Assembly (NCBI GenBank): GCA_016630955.3
Contig: CM049987.1
Span: 2,790,001 to 2,854,000, forward strand
From: Didymella arachidicola
Taxonomy: Eukaryota; Ascomycota; Dothideomycetes; Pleosporales; Didymellaceae
Length of the DNA: 64,000 nt
Reading direction: 5' to 3'
Numbering within the stretch: the first letter of the stretch is position 1; the number at the start of each line of letters is the position of its first letter. Positions 1 through 10,566 of the stretch are shown piece after piece. The notes beneath the pieces were generated by a model. That model did no database searches. It was not told the DNA's origin and saw nothing but the letters and a program-made list of their open reading frames with translations. A program made the translations under genes and the position numbers.

Positions 1-1661
1 GACGCTCTGTGAGAGGCACAACACCGCGGCTCGCAGACCTAGCTTCGACCCCCGAATCCCCGCGAACACCGCTGCAGCGAAACACGTCCTCCCTCTACGG
101 CTCGCCCAGCGGCAACTATCGCACCGAGGACGAATATGTGGTGCTGGAAATTGGATCGCGATTTGTAAGAGGAGGGTTCCCCGGCGAAAGTGCCCCTCGA
201 TGCATACTACCATTCTGTCCGGATAGGCAGAGGAGGGTGGGTGACTTCCGGCAGTATGACCCAGGATACAGCCAGAAGAGACGGCGTCGGAGAAGGGAGC
301 AGGGCTGGGGTGAGGACCAGGAGTTATATCGTTTGGATCTGACCAAGGTCGACATGGATCTTGTGGGAGACAAGTTTGAGCGGGCCATCAGAGAGGCATA
401 CACGAAATATTTCCTGCTTGACACGAAGCCACGACGCATTACACTCGCCCTACCGCCACGACTACCGCATGCGCTCATGTCGAAGATCCTCGACATTTTG
501 TTCAAAAGCTTCCACGCCCCGAGCATCACACTCATGTCGAACCCTGTCCTCTCGACCGTCGCCGCCGGACTCCGTTCAGCGCTGGTAGTTGACATTGGAT
601 GGGCGGAGACACTAGTCACAGCAGTGTGCGAATATCGCGAGGTACATGAGAAGCGATCACTTCGAGCTGGAAGGTGGCTAAGCGAAGAGATGGCTACCGT
701 ACTAAACGCTGCACTCGACGAAGATGCTGCAACCGGCACACCAAAGGCAGATGTGTCATTCGAGGAGACCGAGGAGGTGCTCACGCGTGTTGGATGGTGC
801 AAACCAAGCTCGAAGGGTAAGCGGAGGACAGAGTACTTCCCCGCGCGTGAAGCACCGGTGCTGGAAGAGTGGGAAGATGCTATTGAAACGCCCCCACCTA
901 CCGTCACAATTCCATTTGATAAGCACACACCGCCGACCGAGCTTAAAGTAGCTCTTGCTTCTCTGGCTAAGCCGGCTGAGGACACGTTTTTCGAACAGGA
1001 AGCACCGCCGGACAAGTTTGACGACGAGGAATTGCCCATCACACTTCTGGTATACCGCACATTGGTCGCGCTCCCTGTTGACGTTCGCCGACTTTGCATG
1101 TCCCGCATACTCATCACGGGCGGTGTGTCGAACATGCCAGGCCTGAAGACACGCATACTGAAAGAGCTGGAAATGATGGTCCAGTCAAGAGGTTGGGACC
1201 CGGTCAAGAATTGGGGTAGAGCCGCTATGATACACGAGGACAGACTGCGGGCTCAGCAGCGGATACTCGAGGCGAAAGCGCGAGGAAGTCCGCAGAAGGT
1301 GTCTGATTCGACTACAACAGTTTCGTCATTACCAGCGGGTTTGCAAGATCCAGAAGTTGACAACATCGACATCAAGCTTGCCAATGCCAGCCTCAAGAAT
1401 GGACCACCGATCGAGTGCGCCATTGGCGGTACGATCAGGGGCGTGCAGACGCTGGGGCCTTGGGCTGGAGCTAGCCTTGTGACCAGCCAAAGGATTCGCG
1501 GCATCGTCGAGATCGAGCGTGAGCGGTACCTGCAGCATGGATTGCAAGGCGCGTCAAGGGACAAGGAGGTCTCTGTCATCCCTCAGCGGCAGAGCATGGG
1601 TCCAGGTGTTGCGCGCGGAGCGGGCGAGAGAGTAAGCTGGACACTGGGTGTGTGGGCGTGA
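1..1661 (+). CDS. ARP10: Actin-related protein Arp10-like (dynactin subunit), 5' truncated
   Basis: Actin-fold protein most like fungal Arp10, the pointed-end subunit of the dynactin Arp1 filament, which helps dynein bind membrane cargo. The frame is open from the first bases of the window, so the true ATG lies upstream. About 550 residues are visible. A Ser/Pro-rich leader is followed by an actin phosphate-loop-like stretch (VVLEIGSRFVRGGFPGES, about residues 45-62) and by VVDIGWAETLVT near 193, which matches the second phosphate loop of actins. RILITGGVSNMPG near 365 matches the adenosine-loop GG motif. The C-terminal part (IECAIGGTIRGVQTLGPWAGASL) resembles the actin 'WxGGS' region with the Trp kept. 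Insertions relative to actin are typical of this divergent family. No intron is needed. Stop TGA is at 1659-1661. Arp10 rather than another Arp is inferred from the N-terminal pattern. Confidence 0.8.
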   Translation, partial: RSVRGTTPRLADLASTPESPRTPLQRNTSSLYGSPSGNYRTEDEYVVLEIGSRFVRGGFPGESAPRCILPFCPDRQRRVGDFRQYDPGYSQKRRRRRREQGWGEDQELYRLDLTKVDMDLVGDKFERAIREAYTKYFLLDTKPRRITLALPPRLPHALMSKILDILFKSFHAPSITLMSNPVLSTVAAGLRSALVVDIGWAETLVTAVCEYREVHEKRSLRAGRWLSEEMATVLNAALDEDAATGTPKADVSFEETEEVLTRVGWCKPSSKGKRRTEYFPAREAPVLEEWEDAIETPPPTVTIPFDKHTPPTELKVALASLAKPAEDTFFEQEAPPDKFDDEELPITLLVYRTLVALPVDVRRLCMSRILITGGVSNMPGLKTRILKELEMMVQSRGWDPVKNWGRAAMIHEDRLRAQQRILEAKARGSPQKVSDSTTTVSSLPAGLQDPEVDNIDIKLANASLKNGPPIECAIGGTIRGVQTLGPWAGASLVTSQRIRGIVEIERERYLQHGLQGASRDKEVSVIPQRQSMGPGVARGAGERVSWTLGVWA

Positions 1662-2468
1662 TCAACTCTTCGTGCACGCATTTCAACTTTTGGACAACAT
1701 GCCGCAACGACGCAGGGATGACCTAATTGTCCCGAACTTTCATTATGATATCCAATGTCCATTGAGCGTGCATGCACGCTGTTAAGAAATTAAGAAACCG
1801 ATATCGAGGTGACTGCACCGTCCGGGGTTGAGTAAGGATCATAGCTATGGTCCACACATTATGTGGCAGATTCCTGAGCCTAGAGGTATTCTCAGTGACC
1901 TTCCATACGCCAGCTGTGGCGCAATGCGAGACGTTCCTGCCTAGGTTCAGTCAAAAGTACCCCTCGAGTCACTGAGGCCGACACTGCAGACTGTTGGATG
2001 CATGAACCGCTTGCTGCCATGCACCAACAAGTATAGCATCATGACAGGCAAACAAGGCAGCATTTGAGCATTCCAATATTGATGGGTGTAGCTACGCCAG
2101 CAAAGGTAGCCATTAGACGGTGACTTACACCTTCGGTTACAGCATTTCCCGCACAGTTGTGCAGACACTTGCTGTGGCTGAGCAGCAGTTCTGAGTCATG
2201 ACCCGCTACTGATACCAGATGAGTTGTAGAGGTCTAATGTTCAGGTGTGCTGTCAGGCCACAAGGCATCTGTGCAAGTGTGCACCTGAATTCCTGAAGTC
2301 GTGTGCCGCTGAGCAAGCCTGCATACATGCAAGCCATTCACGCGCTAGTTGACGATACAGCCAATCGCATGGAGTATGGTTGCGACTTAAATCTTCGTCT
2401 CCCCCCCCCCAAAAGGTCCTCTCCGTCATCTGAAAGTCCCTCATCCTTAGTCAGCCCAGCCGTACAAG
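1662..2468. other. Intergenic region, Arp10 / zinc-finger gene
   Basis: No gene seen. Holds the Arp10 3' flank and the 5' region of the C2H2 gene, with a run of ten C at 2401-2410 about 60 bp before its ATG. Confidence 0.6.
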
Positions 2469-4395
2469 ATGGCAAAACGTACGCAGCAGAGTCCTCCGGA
2501 GTCCTCCCATTCTCCTACAGCAGATCAGCAGCAACTCAATCAGCAGCGCCAGCCGCTCACCCAGGCAGTCACCCAGTCCGGTGGCTCAACCGAGGACGGT
2601 CTCTTTCTCTCTAACATCAACGCATTCTTGGTGCTAATGTCCGAAGTGAGTCATTCTTTATGTTTAGAGGTGTACATCAGTATACCGCAATGACTAAAGA
2701 CCAGATACCCGTTACTGCTGCATGTGACAACATTAGCTGACCTTCCTAGGTCTCCTTGAAAGGAATCGACGGGAAACGATGCTTGCCTTGTCCCCACCGA
2801 ACTGCCGAAGACCGGTTGCATTTACCATCGTACACATGTAGAGGCATAATGGCAGGCTGCATGTCTCAGATTCGGCAGCATCTAAGAAAGCACCACCCAA
2901 TATTTGTCAAGCTTTGTACAACATGCAACATCGACGTTCTCGACGAGGACTCCTTCGACCTCTGGCACGGTGCTAAATGCAGCACACCAGGCAAGCAGCA
3001 GAAAGGTGTCGGTCAAGAGATGCAATGGTATGCATTGTACGAGCAGATTGAACCGATTGTGAGGAATTCAGTCGTACTCAAGCGTACGTCGTAACCATAG
3101 ACAATACTTCGTCGCATGCTTATGAAATCCAGAAGCTGATCGGACGCTTAATCCCACCGTAACGCGTATGTCGCCATTTTCAGTGGAACGCAAACGTCGC
3201 AGAAGCTCGTCCGTGGCCGGTGACACTACCACTTGCCGCAGAAGATTGCTGCTGGATGATTCTACCTATGTCCAAGAAAGCGAGAAAAACGTAAGTGTTA
3301 TCCATGGCTAACGATGTTCACTCTGACCGACCTCAGTAGCCTCATGGTGGATTCGACCATCAACCTGAGCCTCACTCACAACTTCAGCCGGGCCTCCATG
3401 GAGCTGAATCTCCGTCGACTCGGCATGGAAGTATACACGCATGGATAGAGAGCATAGAAGACGGGCACGGCTTGGCTGAGGCGGGACGCGCAAATGACCG
3501 GCACACAGATACCTCGTCCATGCAGGTGTCTAGTCTCGATCAAGACTGCCCAGAGCCCTCCTCGCATACGCCCCTGCCAGGCTCAGGCTTTACAGGGCTA
3601 CCAGAGCTTGGCTCCTGGTCACATGGCAACGCGGATGCTTGGAGTTTGTACAATTTGAGGTCGCATCCTATGGCCTGCTCGACCACCGAGCTTCAGAGTC
3701 AAGAGAACATTGAGGCTACGGAATGGATATTCACTGCGGATCCAAATGAAAAATATCCCTTGCCCGAGGATAACTACCCGCCCCTGTCATCTTGGATGGA
3801 TTTCGAGATGGAACTCGATGAGACGACTATACCCGTTAACAGCGCGGCTATCCCGAGGAAGCATGTCCTTCGACCATCGGACACCAGACCGTCGATTAGA
3901 GAATTGGTTCTAGGAGACTTACCGGTGCGCTCTGATGAACTTGCGAGGAACGCCTTATTTGTGTAAGTTTTCCATCAACCTCGTGAACACCAATCCTTAC
4001 CCAGCGCTAGAGACTTAGGCTTCCAACAGAGTCTGAGTCTTCATCCACCCACTGACTCGCAAGAATCGACTGCCTTGTCGGCAATTTCAGTCATCTCATC
4101 CGAAGTGCCTGAAATTCTCGAGTGCGAGGACTGTAGGACTTATTTTAGTGGCAAGTACCGAAGGGGGAATTTGAGAAGGCACAGACGCTTAAAGCATAGC
4201 AAAGAGGATACGAGGGGATGTCTGTGCGCAGAACCCCTGTGTCGACGCGTGTTTCACCGGAGTGACGCTCGCCTCAAGCATTATCGAAAAAGCCACCCTT
4301 CCCTTGCCGAACCTCCACGACGTCGCCCAAGTGTGACACATTCCATGGCTCTAAAGGACTCCGTTGGTTCACACGAGCCGAGCACACATCATTAA
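2469..4395 (+). CDS. Fungal C2H2 zinc-finger protein, five exons, 541 aa
   Basis: Probable nuclear DNA-binding protein. Exons: 2469-2645, 2750-3083, 3184-3290, 3340-3962, 4011-4395; all junctions are GT-AG and keep frame. The ATG sits in a good context (aagATGG). The N-terminus is Gln/Ser-rich. Exon 2 encodes a Cys/His-rich module (CLPCPH, then CMSQIRQHLRKHH, then CTTC and WHGAKC), resembling the fungal pattern of an atypical finger followed by a second Cys pair. The middle is low-complexity and acidic. The last exon (about residues 450-510) has two C2H2 fingers of the fungal 'GKY.RGNL.RH...SDARLKHYRKSHP' type. The family is common in ascomycetes and mostly uncharacterised, so target genes are unknown. 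The third intron ends in two AGs in tandem; only the second keeps the frame open. Intron sizes are 104, 100, 49 and 48 nt. Confidence 0.82.
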
Positions 4396-5241
4396 TTCTC
4401 TAAGCCCTCATTTCTTGCTACCATTTAGACACTATTTGCAGCTTGCGGCAGGCACCATCGCCTGGGGGCTAGCTGTATGCTTAAGCAGCCAGCAGCATAG
4501 TGACATCTTCTCATCTGTCATGGCTCAGAAGTTTCCGGATATTAGACACTTACGTTAGTTGGAGGCTCAACATAGTCTTCTCTTCTGCATTGTATGAGTC
4601 TCAGATTCGACAAAGGCGTAAGGAGTGGGTTATTCAGCCAATTGTTGTGTAGTTTTTGTAACCTAAATTTTGCATGCAATTCATTCTTCCTACAGTGTAA
4701 TGCGATGCATGCGTTCCACTTCTTTACATTTGCCGTTTTCCTATATCTATCCTCATTCATTCTGTGGTGATGAGCATGCTATGCTATATAATGGACGACA
4801 GCGAGCTCGACTATTCGAGGTATTCTGCAACAGATGTCATCCAAGAACGAAGTGCCGAGAGTGACTGCCTCTCTGACATGTGACTTGGAGATCAGCAAGA
4901 AAATCAGAAGGGAATGGACTTCCAAAAATTCCTAAAATTTGCTGTGCCACAGCTCAGAAATGATGCTGAACACTAAGTGATGTCAAACTCGAGTTCATGA
5001 ATTCCTGATCTTCTAGAAAGACTGCCGATCAATTGCTTCCAATGAGCATGCACCAAGATAGACAAGCAGCATAAGCCGCTCTGGCAGCAGGCAGTGAGAC
5101 TCCGTCCGACATTAGACGGCAGCTTGTAACGTCGGAGGCAGTCACAACAGTCAGAGGGCGGTTTAGGATGCCATCGCAGGACTCAGGAGGAAGGCAAGTA
5201 CGTAATGATTAAGTGACGTGGTGTTCTTCCCTCATTCTTTT
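4396..5241. other. Intergenic region
   Basis: No coding sequence, RNA gene or repeat recognised. Moderately AT-rich near 4600-5000. Confidence 0.5.
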
Positions 5242-6430
5242 CTACCGGTAAGCGTGGAGCCCAGTCCACTTAAAGAGTTCGACCTTGACCTTGTCGTTTA
5301 GGTCGCTCATGGTGTCTCGGTCCTGGAAGACTCACTGCATGCCCACGTCGCCCTCAGGTAAATTGTCCTTCCTGACCACATTGGCTTTTGTAATATCTTT
5401 GTAGCTCTTCTTAGCAGTGAGCTTGTCGTTTGACTCCACGTAAATCGGTCCGATGAAGGTCCTGGTGAGCTTGTGCTTCTCTGATGGCCTCAAGGAAAGC
5501 AATCTCTTTTCTGGAATGCCACACAAGCTCGCGCCACTCATCGTCTTCACTCATCCTCCACGTTCTCGTACCAAGAGGAGCGATTTCCGACTCTTTACCC
5601 ATGATCTTGAGGACGTAGACATCTCGTTCGTTGATGCACTCCGCGAAGTACGATGCGTACAGCTGGACCACCCACTCCTGACAAATGTAATAGTAAAAAG
5701 ATCTTTTGCCGATGTAACCGAAGTCGTGAGCCCTTCCGGGTTGTGAGTTGGTGTTGGAGAGATCGTGAGTGTCGTTGGAGAGGAAGACATCCTGAAGTCT
5801 GGCGGCGGTCGTGACGCGTTATACGTAAAGAGTAATAGTCGCAGACCCCGTGGAGTAGAAATCGCTTTGTAGGTCTTCAAAACCCCCGCCGCGCATGTGA
5901 TAAGGCTGCAAAAAGTTTTTGATGCGCTTGTCAAGCGTCTGTAGACTCAGAAAGTTCGACACCATGAACTCCTCGAGCCAGTAGCGTAGCGAGTGGAACG
6001 ATCGAATGAAATCATGACCCGGCGTCATGATACGATCTTGAAAATGTTTTGAGATACCGATCTTGGTCATGGCGACCCTCCAATCACCGTCTTCATAGTA
6101 CGCTTCGTGAAGGTACTTGATCATTGATACTCCACAGTGAGTAAATCAGGGTCGGTGGACCAGTCGTTGAAGATCTTGGAGGCAGTCGAAACATCGAAAC
6201 CGCACCATTCAAGACTGGCGGTGGACTCAATGTGACGGGGACGGAATGGTAGGATATGGCGCAGGCGAGGAACGACCGCTGCTTCCATAGCCTAAGGCAG
6301 CCGGGGAAGGTATCACTGACGCCGAAACCTTCCATCTTCTGTCGCTGACCTTGGAGACGGAGCCGGGAACTATTGCGTTGGCCAAATCATTGGCCTCATC
6401 TGAGATGGTTGGCGATGTTGGTTGGGTCAT
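5242..6430 (-). pseudogene. Decayed gene of unknown family
   Basis: Stretches of coding-like sequence on the minus strand join only if several breaks are ignored. A piece at 6430-6227 begins with an ATG (MTQPTSPTISDEA). A short frame ending at 6123 (...IFNDWSTDPDLLTVEYQ) must shift to continue into MIKYLHEAYYEDGDWRVAMT at 6124. That frame meets TAA at 5819-5821 and then runs on in the same frame (ARLQDVFLSNDTHDL...ICQEWVVQLYASYFAEC) to 5411. Near 5460 a second shift leads to FIGPIYVESNDKLTAKKS. This meets TGA at 5332-5334, after which the frame again continues to a TAG at 5242-5244. The amino-acid composition looks protein-like throughout. A 33-nt GTATAA...CAG intron could remove the TAA but would be unusually short. 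I do not recognise the family. A multi-intron gene is a less likely alternative. Confidence 0.5.
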
Positions 6431-6773
6431 GGTATTGTGATAGTGGTGGTCAGTCGTATACGTATGGTGGTAGGAAGGAAAAGGAAAAGAGGGCGACGAC
6501 CAATTTGTAGCCCTCAGGGACCGAATTATTGCACCAGAGACAGTTACGATCGTAAGTGAAGACAGATTGGTTCAGTACCCTGCGTTTCGTGGCTGTGTGT
6601 CCGATCAGGAGTGTTGCCAAAATACGCTTGAAGAACGAGGCAGGCTTTTCTTGGACGAACATTATAAAACGTGGGTAGGTAGCGGCTACACCATCATGAA
6701 GGTGACTACTTGCCATAGGGAGCTATTACCTGAAGTACCGAGTTCTTGAACGTTACGAAAGTATGTCGAGCTC

Positions 6774-7384
6774 CTATGATCTTACGCGATGTGATAGCTC
6801 CAATTCCTCAGCTTTGCCATGCTTTTCCATCTTCGCTCTCTTCCTTTGGCGTCGACAGTGTACCAAAACGAGTGCGCATAGAATGCCTCCAATGATTCCC
6901 ACAACAGACCCTGCGATAGACCTTGCCAAGAAGCCGTTATGCTTGTTACGTCGACCCTGTTGCCAGAGTTCGACGGCTTGTGAATTAGTGTAATTAGATA
7001 GCAAGTGCCATTCTTGGACTCGGTGATCCACTCAAGGTCGTCCCAATCGCAAGACTTCTTATATGAATATTGATGAGCGGAGTTATTTGCGTGGATCAGG
7101 TGTACTGCTGTTCATAAGCTTTCGTCTTGGTCGCTCTCGTCTCTGGTCTCAGAGGTGCACCATTGCCAATCAGCGTAATCAGCAACCTTGAATGATGTTG
7201 TTGGCCTCTGCCTGGTTACGCCGGAGCAACCAATATTGATTTCTATTCTTCCATCGGAGATGCTGCTCCCTTCGTCTTCTGTAAGACAGTTCTTATCTGT
7301 GTAAGCAGTGATAGTCAGGGCGTGCACTGCTGGTGCTATCCAGGTCAAGTAATTTGGAAGGAAGACACTCCTTGAAAGCAGCAT
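6774..7384 (-). pseudogene. Broken gene for a secreted-ectodomain, single-pass membrane protein
   Basis: The ATG at 7384 starts a signal-peptide-like sequence (MLLSRSVFLPNYLTWIAPAVHA), followed by a Cys-containing ectodomain (TDKNC, NIGCSG, WQWCTSE). The frame hits TGA at 7112-7114 but continues in the same frame (SCDWDDLEWITESKNGTCYL) to about 6955. There a one-base shift is needed to reach a transmembrane helix (SIAGSVVGIIGGILCALVLV) and a basic tail ending at 6774. The layout of signal peptide, Cys-rich head, one helix and short tail matches a common class of fungal surface proteins, like the gene at 37.7 kb. No pair of normal-sized introns that I tried repairs both breaks. Pseudogene is therefore preferred, but unannotated introns remain possible. 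Confidence 0.42.
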
Positions 7385-7831
7385 CGCATTTGAAGTTGAG
7401 AGCACATACGACAGCGCATCACGATGAACTTGAGGCAGCAAAGAGTGGCAGTGCAATACCGAGAAGTCTGTGACAATATCCAGAATACATGTGCATCGGA
7501 TATTGCGCGTAGCCGATCAGATCAAGGCGTCCCGCCCTGTGCAGAAGGACCAATTAGAGACCGTCCCGCCCGTCAAGACAGCGAATGAGGCAGGTGCTGG
7601 ATCATTCTGCTGTGTCTTCGCCGTTTTGAAACTTGTTTCTGCAAACGCCTTCATCGTATTCGCTTATCAAGACTGAAGATTTGATGCCACGACTGCCAGG
7701 GCAGGTAAAGAAAAGCTTGTACTCGAGGACGTTTAGACTTGATTGAGAAGGTCATAGGCAAAGATGACAGTGACATTCAGAGATAAGCAGAGCCGAGACA
7801 AACAAAGAAACTAGCGCGCTGCATCGCCGAC
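7385..7831. other. Intergenic region
   Basis: Nothing convincing. A 68-codon open frame at 7470-7676 on the plus strand lacks recognisable features. Confidence 0.45.
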
Positions 7832-8381
7832 CTAGTGGTGATCGTGATACTGCGGCTGCTGCTGCTGCCACTGTGGTGAGTAGTTCATCGCGTCCGCCTT
7901 GCCAGGCTGATTCAGTAGCGGCTTGCCCTGCTCTTCACGGTGCTGCACCTCTTTGTCCTGCTGCATGAGATCGCAGGGTCCGCAGCAGCAAGCGCAGAGG
8001 CAATCCTTGCACACATTCCCGGTCAAGTTGTACTTCGCACGAATGTCTCCTCGATTGATGAGCGGCAAGATCCAGGCAAACCCAACGCAGGTCAGTCCGG
8101 TGAACGCAGCGCACTATCAGTTTTAGTAGGCGTTGCAGTCCAGAAGGGGTCCGGAACGTACGCTCATGTTGCAGCAGGAGTAGTCGTTCATGTCGCCATT
8201 AGCTTTCATGCGATGGCGTGTACGGCCATAAAGAATGCAAAGGCACCACCACGAGAGGCAGCCTGGAAGTCGTGTGAGTAGCCGTTGGCCGGGTCATCCC
8301 AGCGCTATACTTACAGGATCCGAACGGTGAGCAACAGGACGACCCTTTATGGTGCCACTCTTGCTTCTGCATTGTCGCCAT
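7832..8381 (-). CDS. PLAC8-family Cys-rich protein, three exons, 149 aa
   Basis: Small PLAC8 domain protein. Members are found at membranes and are linked to cell-size control and to cadmium or calcium handling in plants and fungi; the role here is unknown. Exons on the minus strand: 8381-8315, 8262-8162, 8113-7832, with introns of 52 and 48 nt that keep frame. The protein starts MATMQKQEWHHKGSSCCSPFGSC, continues with a Trp/Cys-rich hydrophobic stretch (CLSWWCLCILYGRTRHRM), then CCNMSC, a hydrophobic segment (GLTCVGFAWILPLINR), and ends with the diagnostic CKDCLCACCCGPCDLMQQDKEV. The last residues are a Gln/His-rich tail (QWQQQQPQYHDHH). Two hydrophobic stretches flank the Cys clusters, as usual. 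The length is typical. Confidence 0.88.
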
Positions 8382-9152
8382 TGTAAGAGAGAAAGTGAAT
8401 ATAGAAGTTGGGTTGCTAACGAGGTAGAGAGTGACAGAAAGTACAAATAGGAATCAATGCAGACGGACTATGCAGCTGAGCCGCTTTGCAAAACAGCGAT
8501 GTCCGCGAAATATGTAGGACCCCTCAATCCGACAGACACAAGAACTTACACCAGAGTACCATCAAGCGTGACCGAATAGCGGCTGCTGCCTTCGTGATAA
8601 TGCAGAAGGACTGAAACTGTGGAGGCGACCAAAAATGCCAGAGGTGTTCAACAAACCTTATGTATCTCGGAACCATTGGCACACGGAACCGGTGAGCAAA
8701 CTTATACGTAAAAAATCTCAGATGGCCCACCAGCAAGTACAGCTGAGCCGTAAGCACTGCGCCGTGCGACAATTGTAACCACGTTCGGGTACCGAAATCG
8801 TGCTGTGAAAGGGTTGTCCGGGATGCTGAGAGCGCCACATCGAGCTCAAGAGGCCTGCAATTACCATCTTAGAGGCACTCGGCTGTCACCACGCTACCCT
8901 GTGAGATGCATGAGATTCGAATGATCGACCTTGAGTGTTGGGGAAGGCAGGAAGAGCCTTGACTGCCACGCGATCCTATGAATAGCTTTCAAAGCTAGGT
9001 CGCGAACATGTTAGCGCAAGGGGTTGTTCCGACTCCCGAGGTTTCCGAGCTGTCGGTCTTTGTCCACGAACACCATCTGTCGATTGCTCCTCAACCACTC
9101 CGACCCTCGTCACTCACTGTCGTTTCCTTGCGCTGTCTGTTGTTTTGTAGAT
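8382..9152. other. Divergent intergenic region, PLAC8 gene / membrane-protein gene
   Basis: Serves as promoter region for both flanking genes. No further gene; a 104-codon minus-strand frame at 8838-8524 has no recognisable features. Confidence 0.55.
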
Positions 9153-10272
9153 ATGCACTTCTTCTCTATCCTCGGCCTTGCCGCCACTTTCGCTAGTGTG
9201 ACCGCTGTTGAAGAAGGCTCGCCACGTGCCGAGCTCAAGTATGATGAGACGGCAGACTGGTACAAGCAACATTTGATGCCTGTCCCACCCGTTGCTTCTC
9301 CAGTCACTGTAATTGAAGAAAAGAAGAGCTATGTTGTGAAGCTAGAGTGTCCCGACTGTCCTTTCTATGTGAAGAACGGATCGCCAAAGCAGAGTTGCTC
9401 ATGGGAGGGGTTGGCCCCTTGTCAATGGCGTGAGCAGTTGAACGCTCTGGTATGTAGTGCTACAACGTCAAGAACGAAAACCCACTGACCTTTCGAAGCT
9501 CCTGATATTTGACGTGCACCAAGTGGCATCCGCAATCTCGACCTTGCGTGTGAATGGCGCCTCAGTACTGCCCCTCGGCCCGATGCCTCTCTTCGTAAAC
9601 GCATACCAAGTCGCCGACAACCTTACTCAGGACGCTTTAGACAGCATCATCCAGGCGGGTATGCTGGATGCCGACTTCAAAGGCGACACAGAATATTCGA
9701 CCACCCCTGCTCTGCAGTACGAACACACTCTTCTCAAGACCAAAACGCTTGGCGAGTGGTACGTTCAGTTCGACATGACAGGCTTACAGTACGGTGTCTA
9801 TCCGGACCCGCTTCACTTTGACCTTGATCGCAGGTTTGTGCAGATTTTGGTCAAGGAGCAAAGGACTGGAAAGGAAGGAGGCCTGTTGACCATTGAAGAC
9901 ATCCAAATCATCGAGCGGTCTGAGCGCGCGCAGCCGATCAAGATGAAGTGCGGCAAGCTGGCTATGGTGAAGACCACGTTCGATCCCAACGAATGGGACA
10001 AGTACGGCAAGCTCGGCTCCTGGTTGTGGTTCTGGAACACCATCTCCGCAAAGGTCTCCCAATATTGGTTCGATAACTTCCAGCACAATGCTCTTATGCT
10101 CCCGCTCGCTTTGATGCTTGCATTCGTTATCTTCTTCTCGCGGGTTTGGTACCTGAGGAGGCAACAGGACAAGAGTATGGATGCCGAGTACGCTCTGCTA
10201 GACTGCGACCATGATGACTTGCCCCCAGCATACGCGAACATTCCGGTTATCAAGATTGAGGATTACGAATGA
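9153..10272 (+). CDS. Conserved-type fungal type I membrane protein, two exons, 356 aa
   Basis: Exons 9153-9449 and 9499-10272, joined by a 49-nt intron (GTATGT...AAG) with no change of phase. The start ATG precedes a signal peptide (MHFFSILGLAATFASVTA). The lumenal part has a four-Cys segment (ECPDCPFY...QSCSWEGLAPCQW) at about residues 67-93, then a beta-rich region of roughly 190 residues. One transmembrane helix near residue 310 (LMLPLALMLAFVIFFSRVWY) is followed by a basic stop-transfer (LRRQQDK) and an acidic cytosolic tail of about 35 residues. No catalytic motif is visible. It resembles uncharacterised fungal proteins with a DUF7728-type lumenal domain, but this name is from memory and uncertain. 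A secretory-pathway or surface location is inferred from the signal and helix. Confidence 0.75.
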
Positions 10273-10566
10273 GTACAGATTCTGAAAGGGCGGACCTATC
10301 TTAGAAGGGCGCCTTAATTTAATCTTAGTCAATTTCGCAGGATCCACTCTTCAGTCATTTCATTTCTCCTTGTTTGTACGGGTGAATTCTATTATATCAA
10401 AAAATATACTGTTGCCCAGCAGCCGGGACTGCAACGACGCATCGTTGGAGTCTTTGGAGAGCTACAGTCGAGCATTGACCCAAAAAGGAAAGAGCAGCCG
10501 AGCTCAGCCCCCAAACACCAATTCTCAAGACCGCTGGTAACATCCCGAAGCTGAATTCTTTTCGCC

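Noticed and set aside
116..1207. 363-codon open frame on the minus strand opposite the Arp10 gene
   Set aside because: Ser-rich antisense shadow of a clear actin-related protein; no motif of its own.
5819..5851. 33-nt GTATAA...CAG intron that would remove the TAA in the 5.2-6.4 kb relic
   Set aside because: Much shorter than every other intron in the window (minimum 46 nt), and further breaks in the gene remain.
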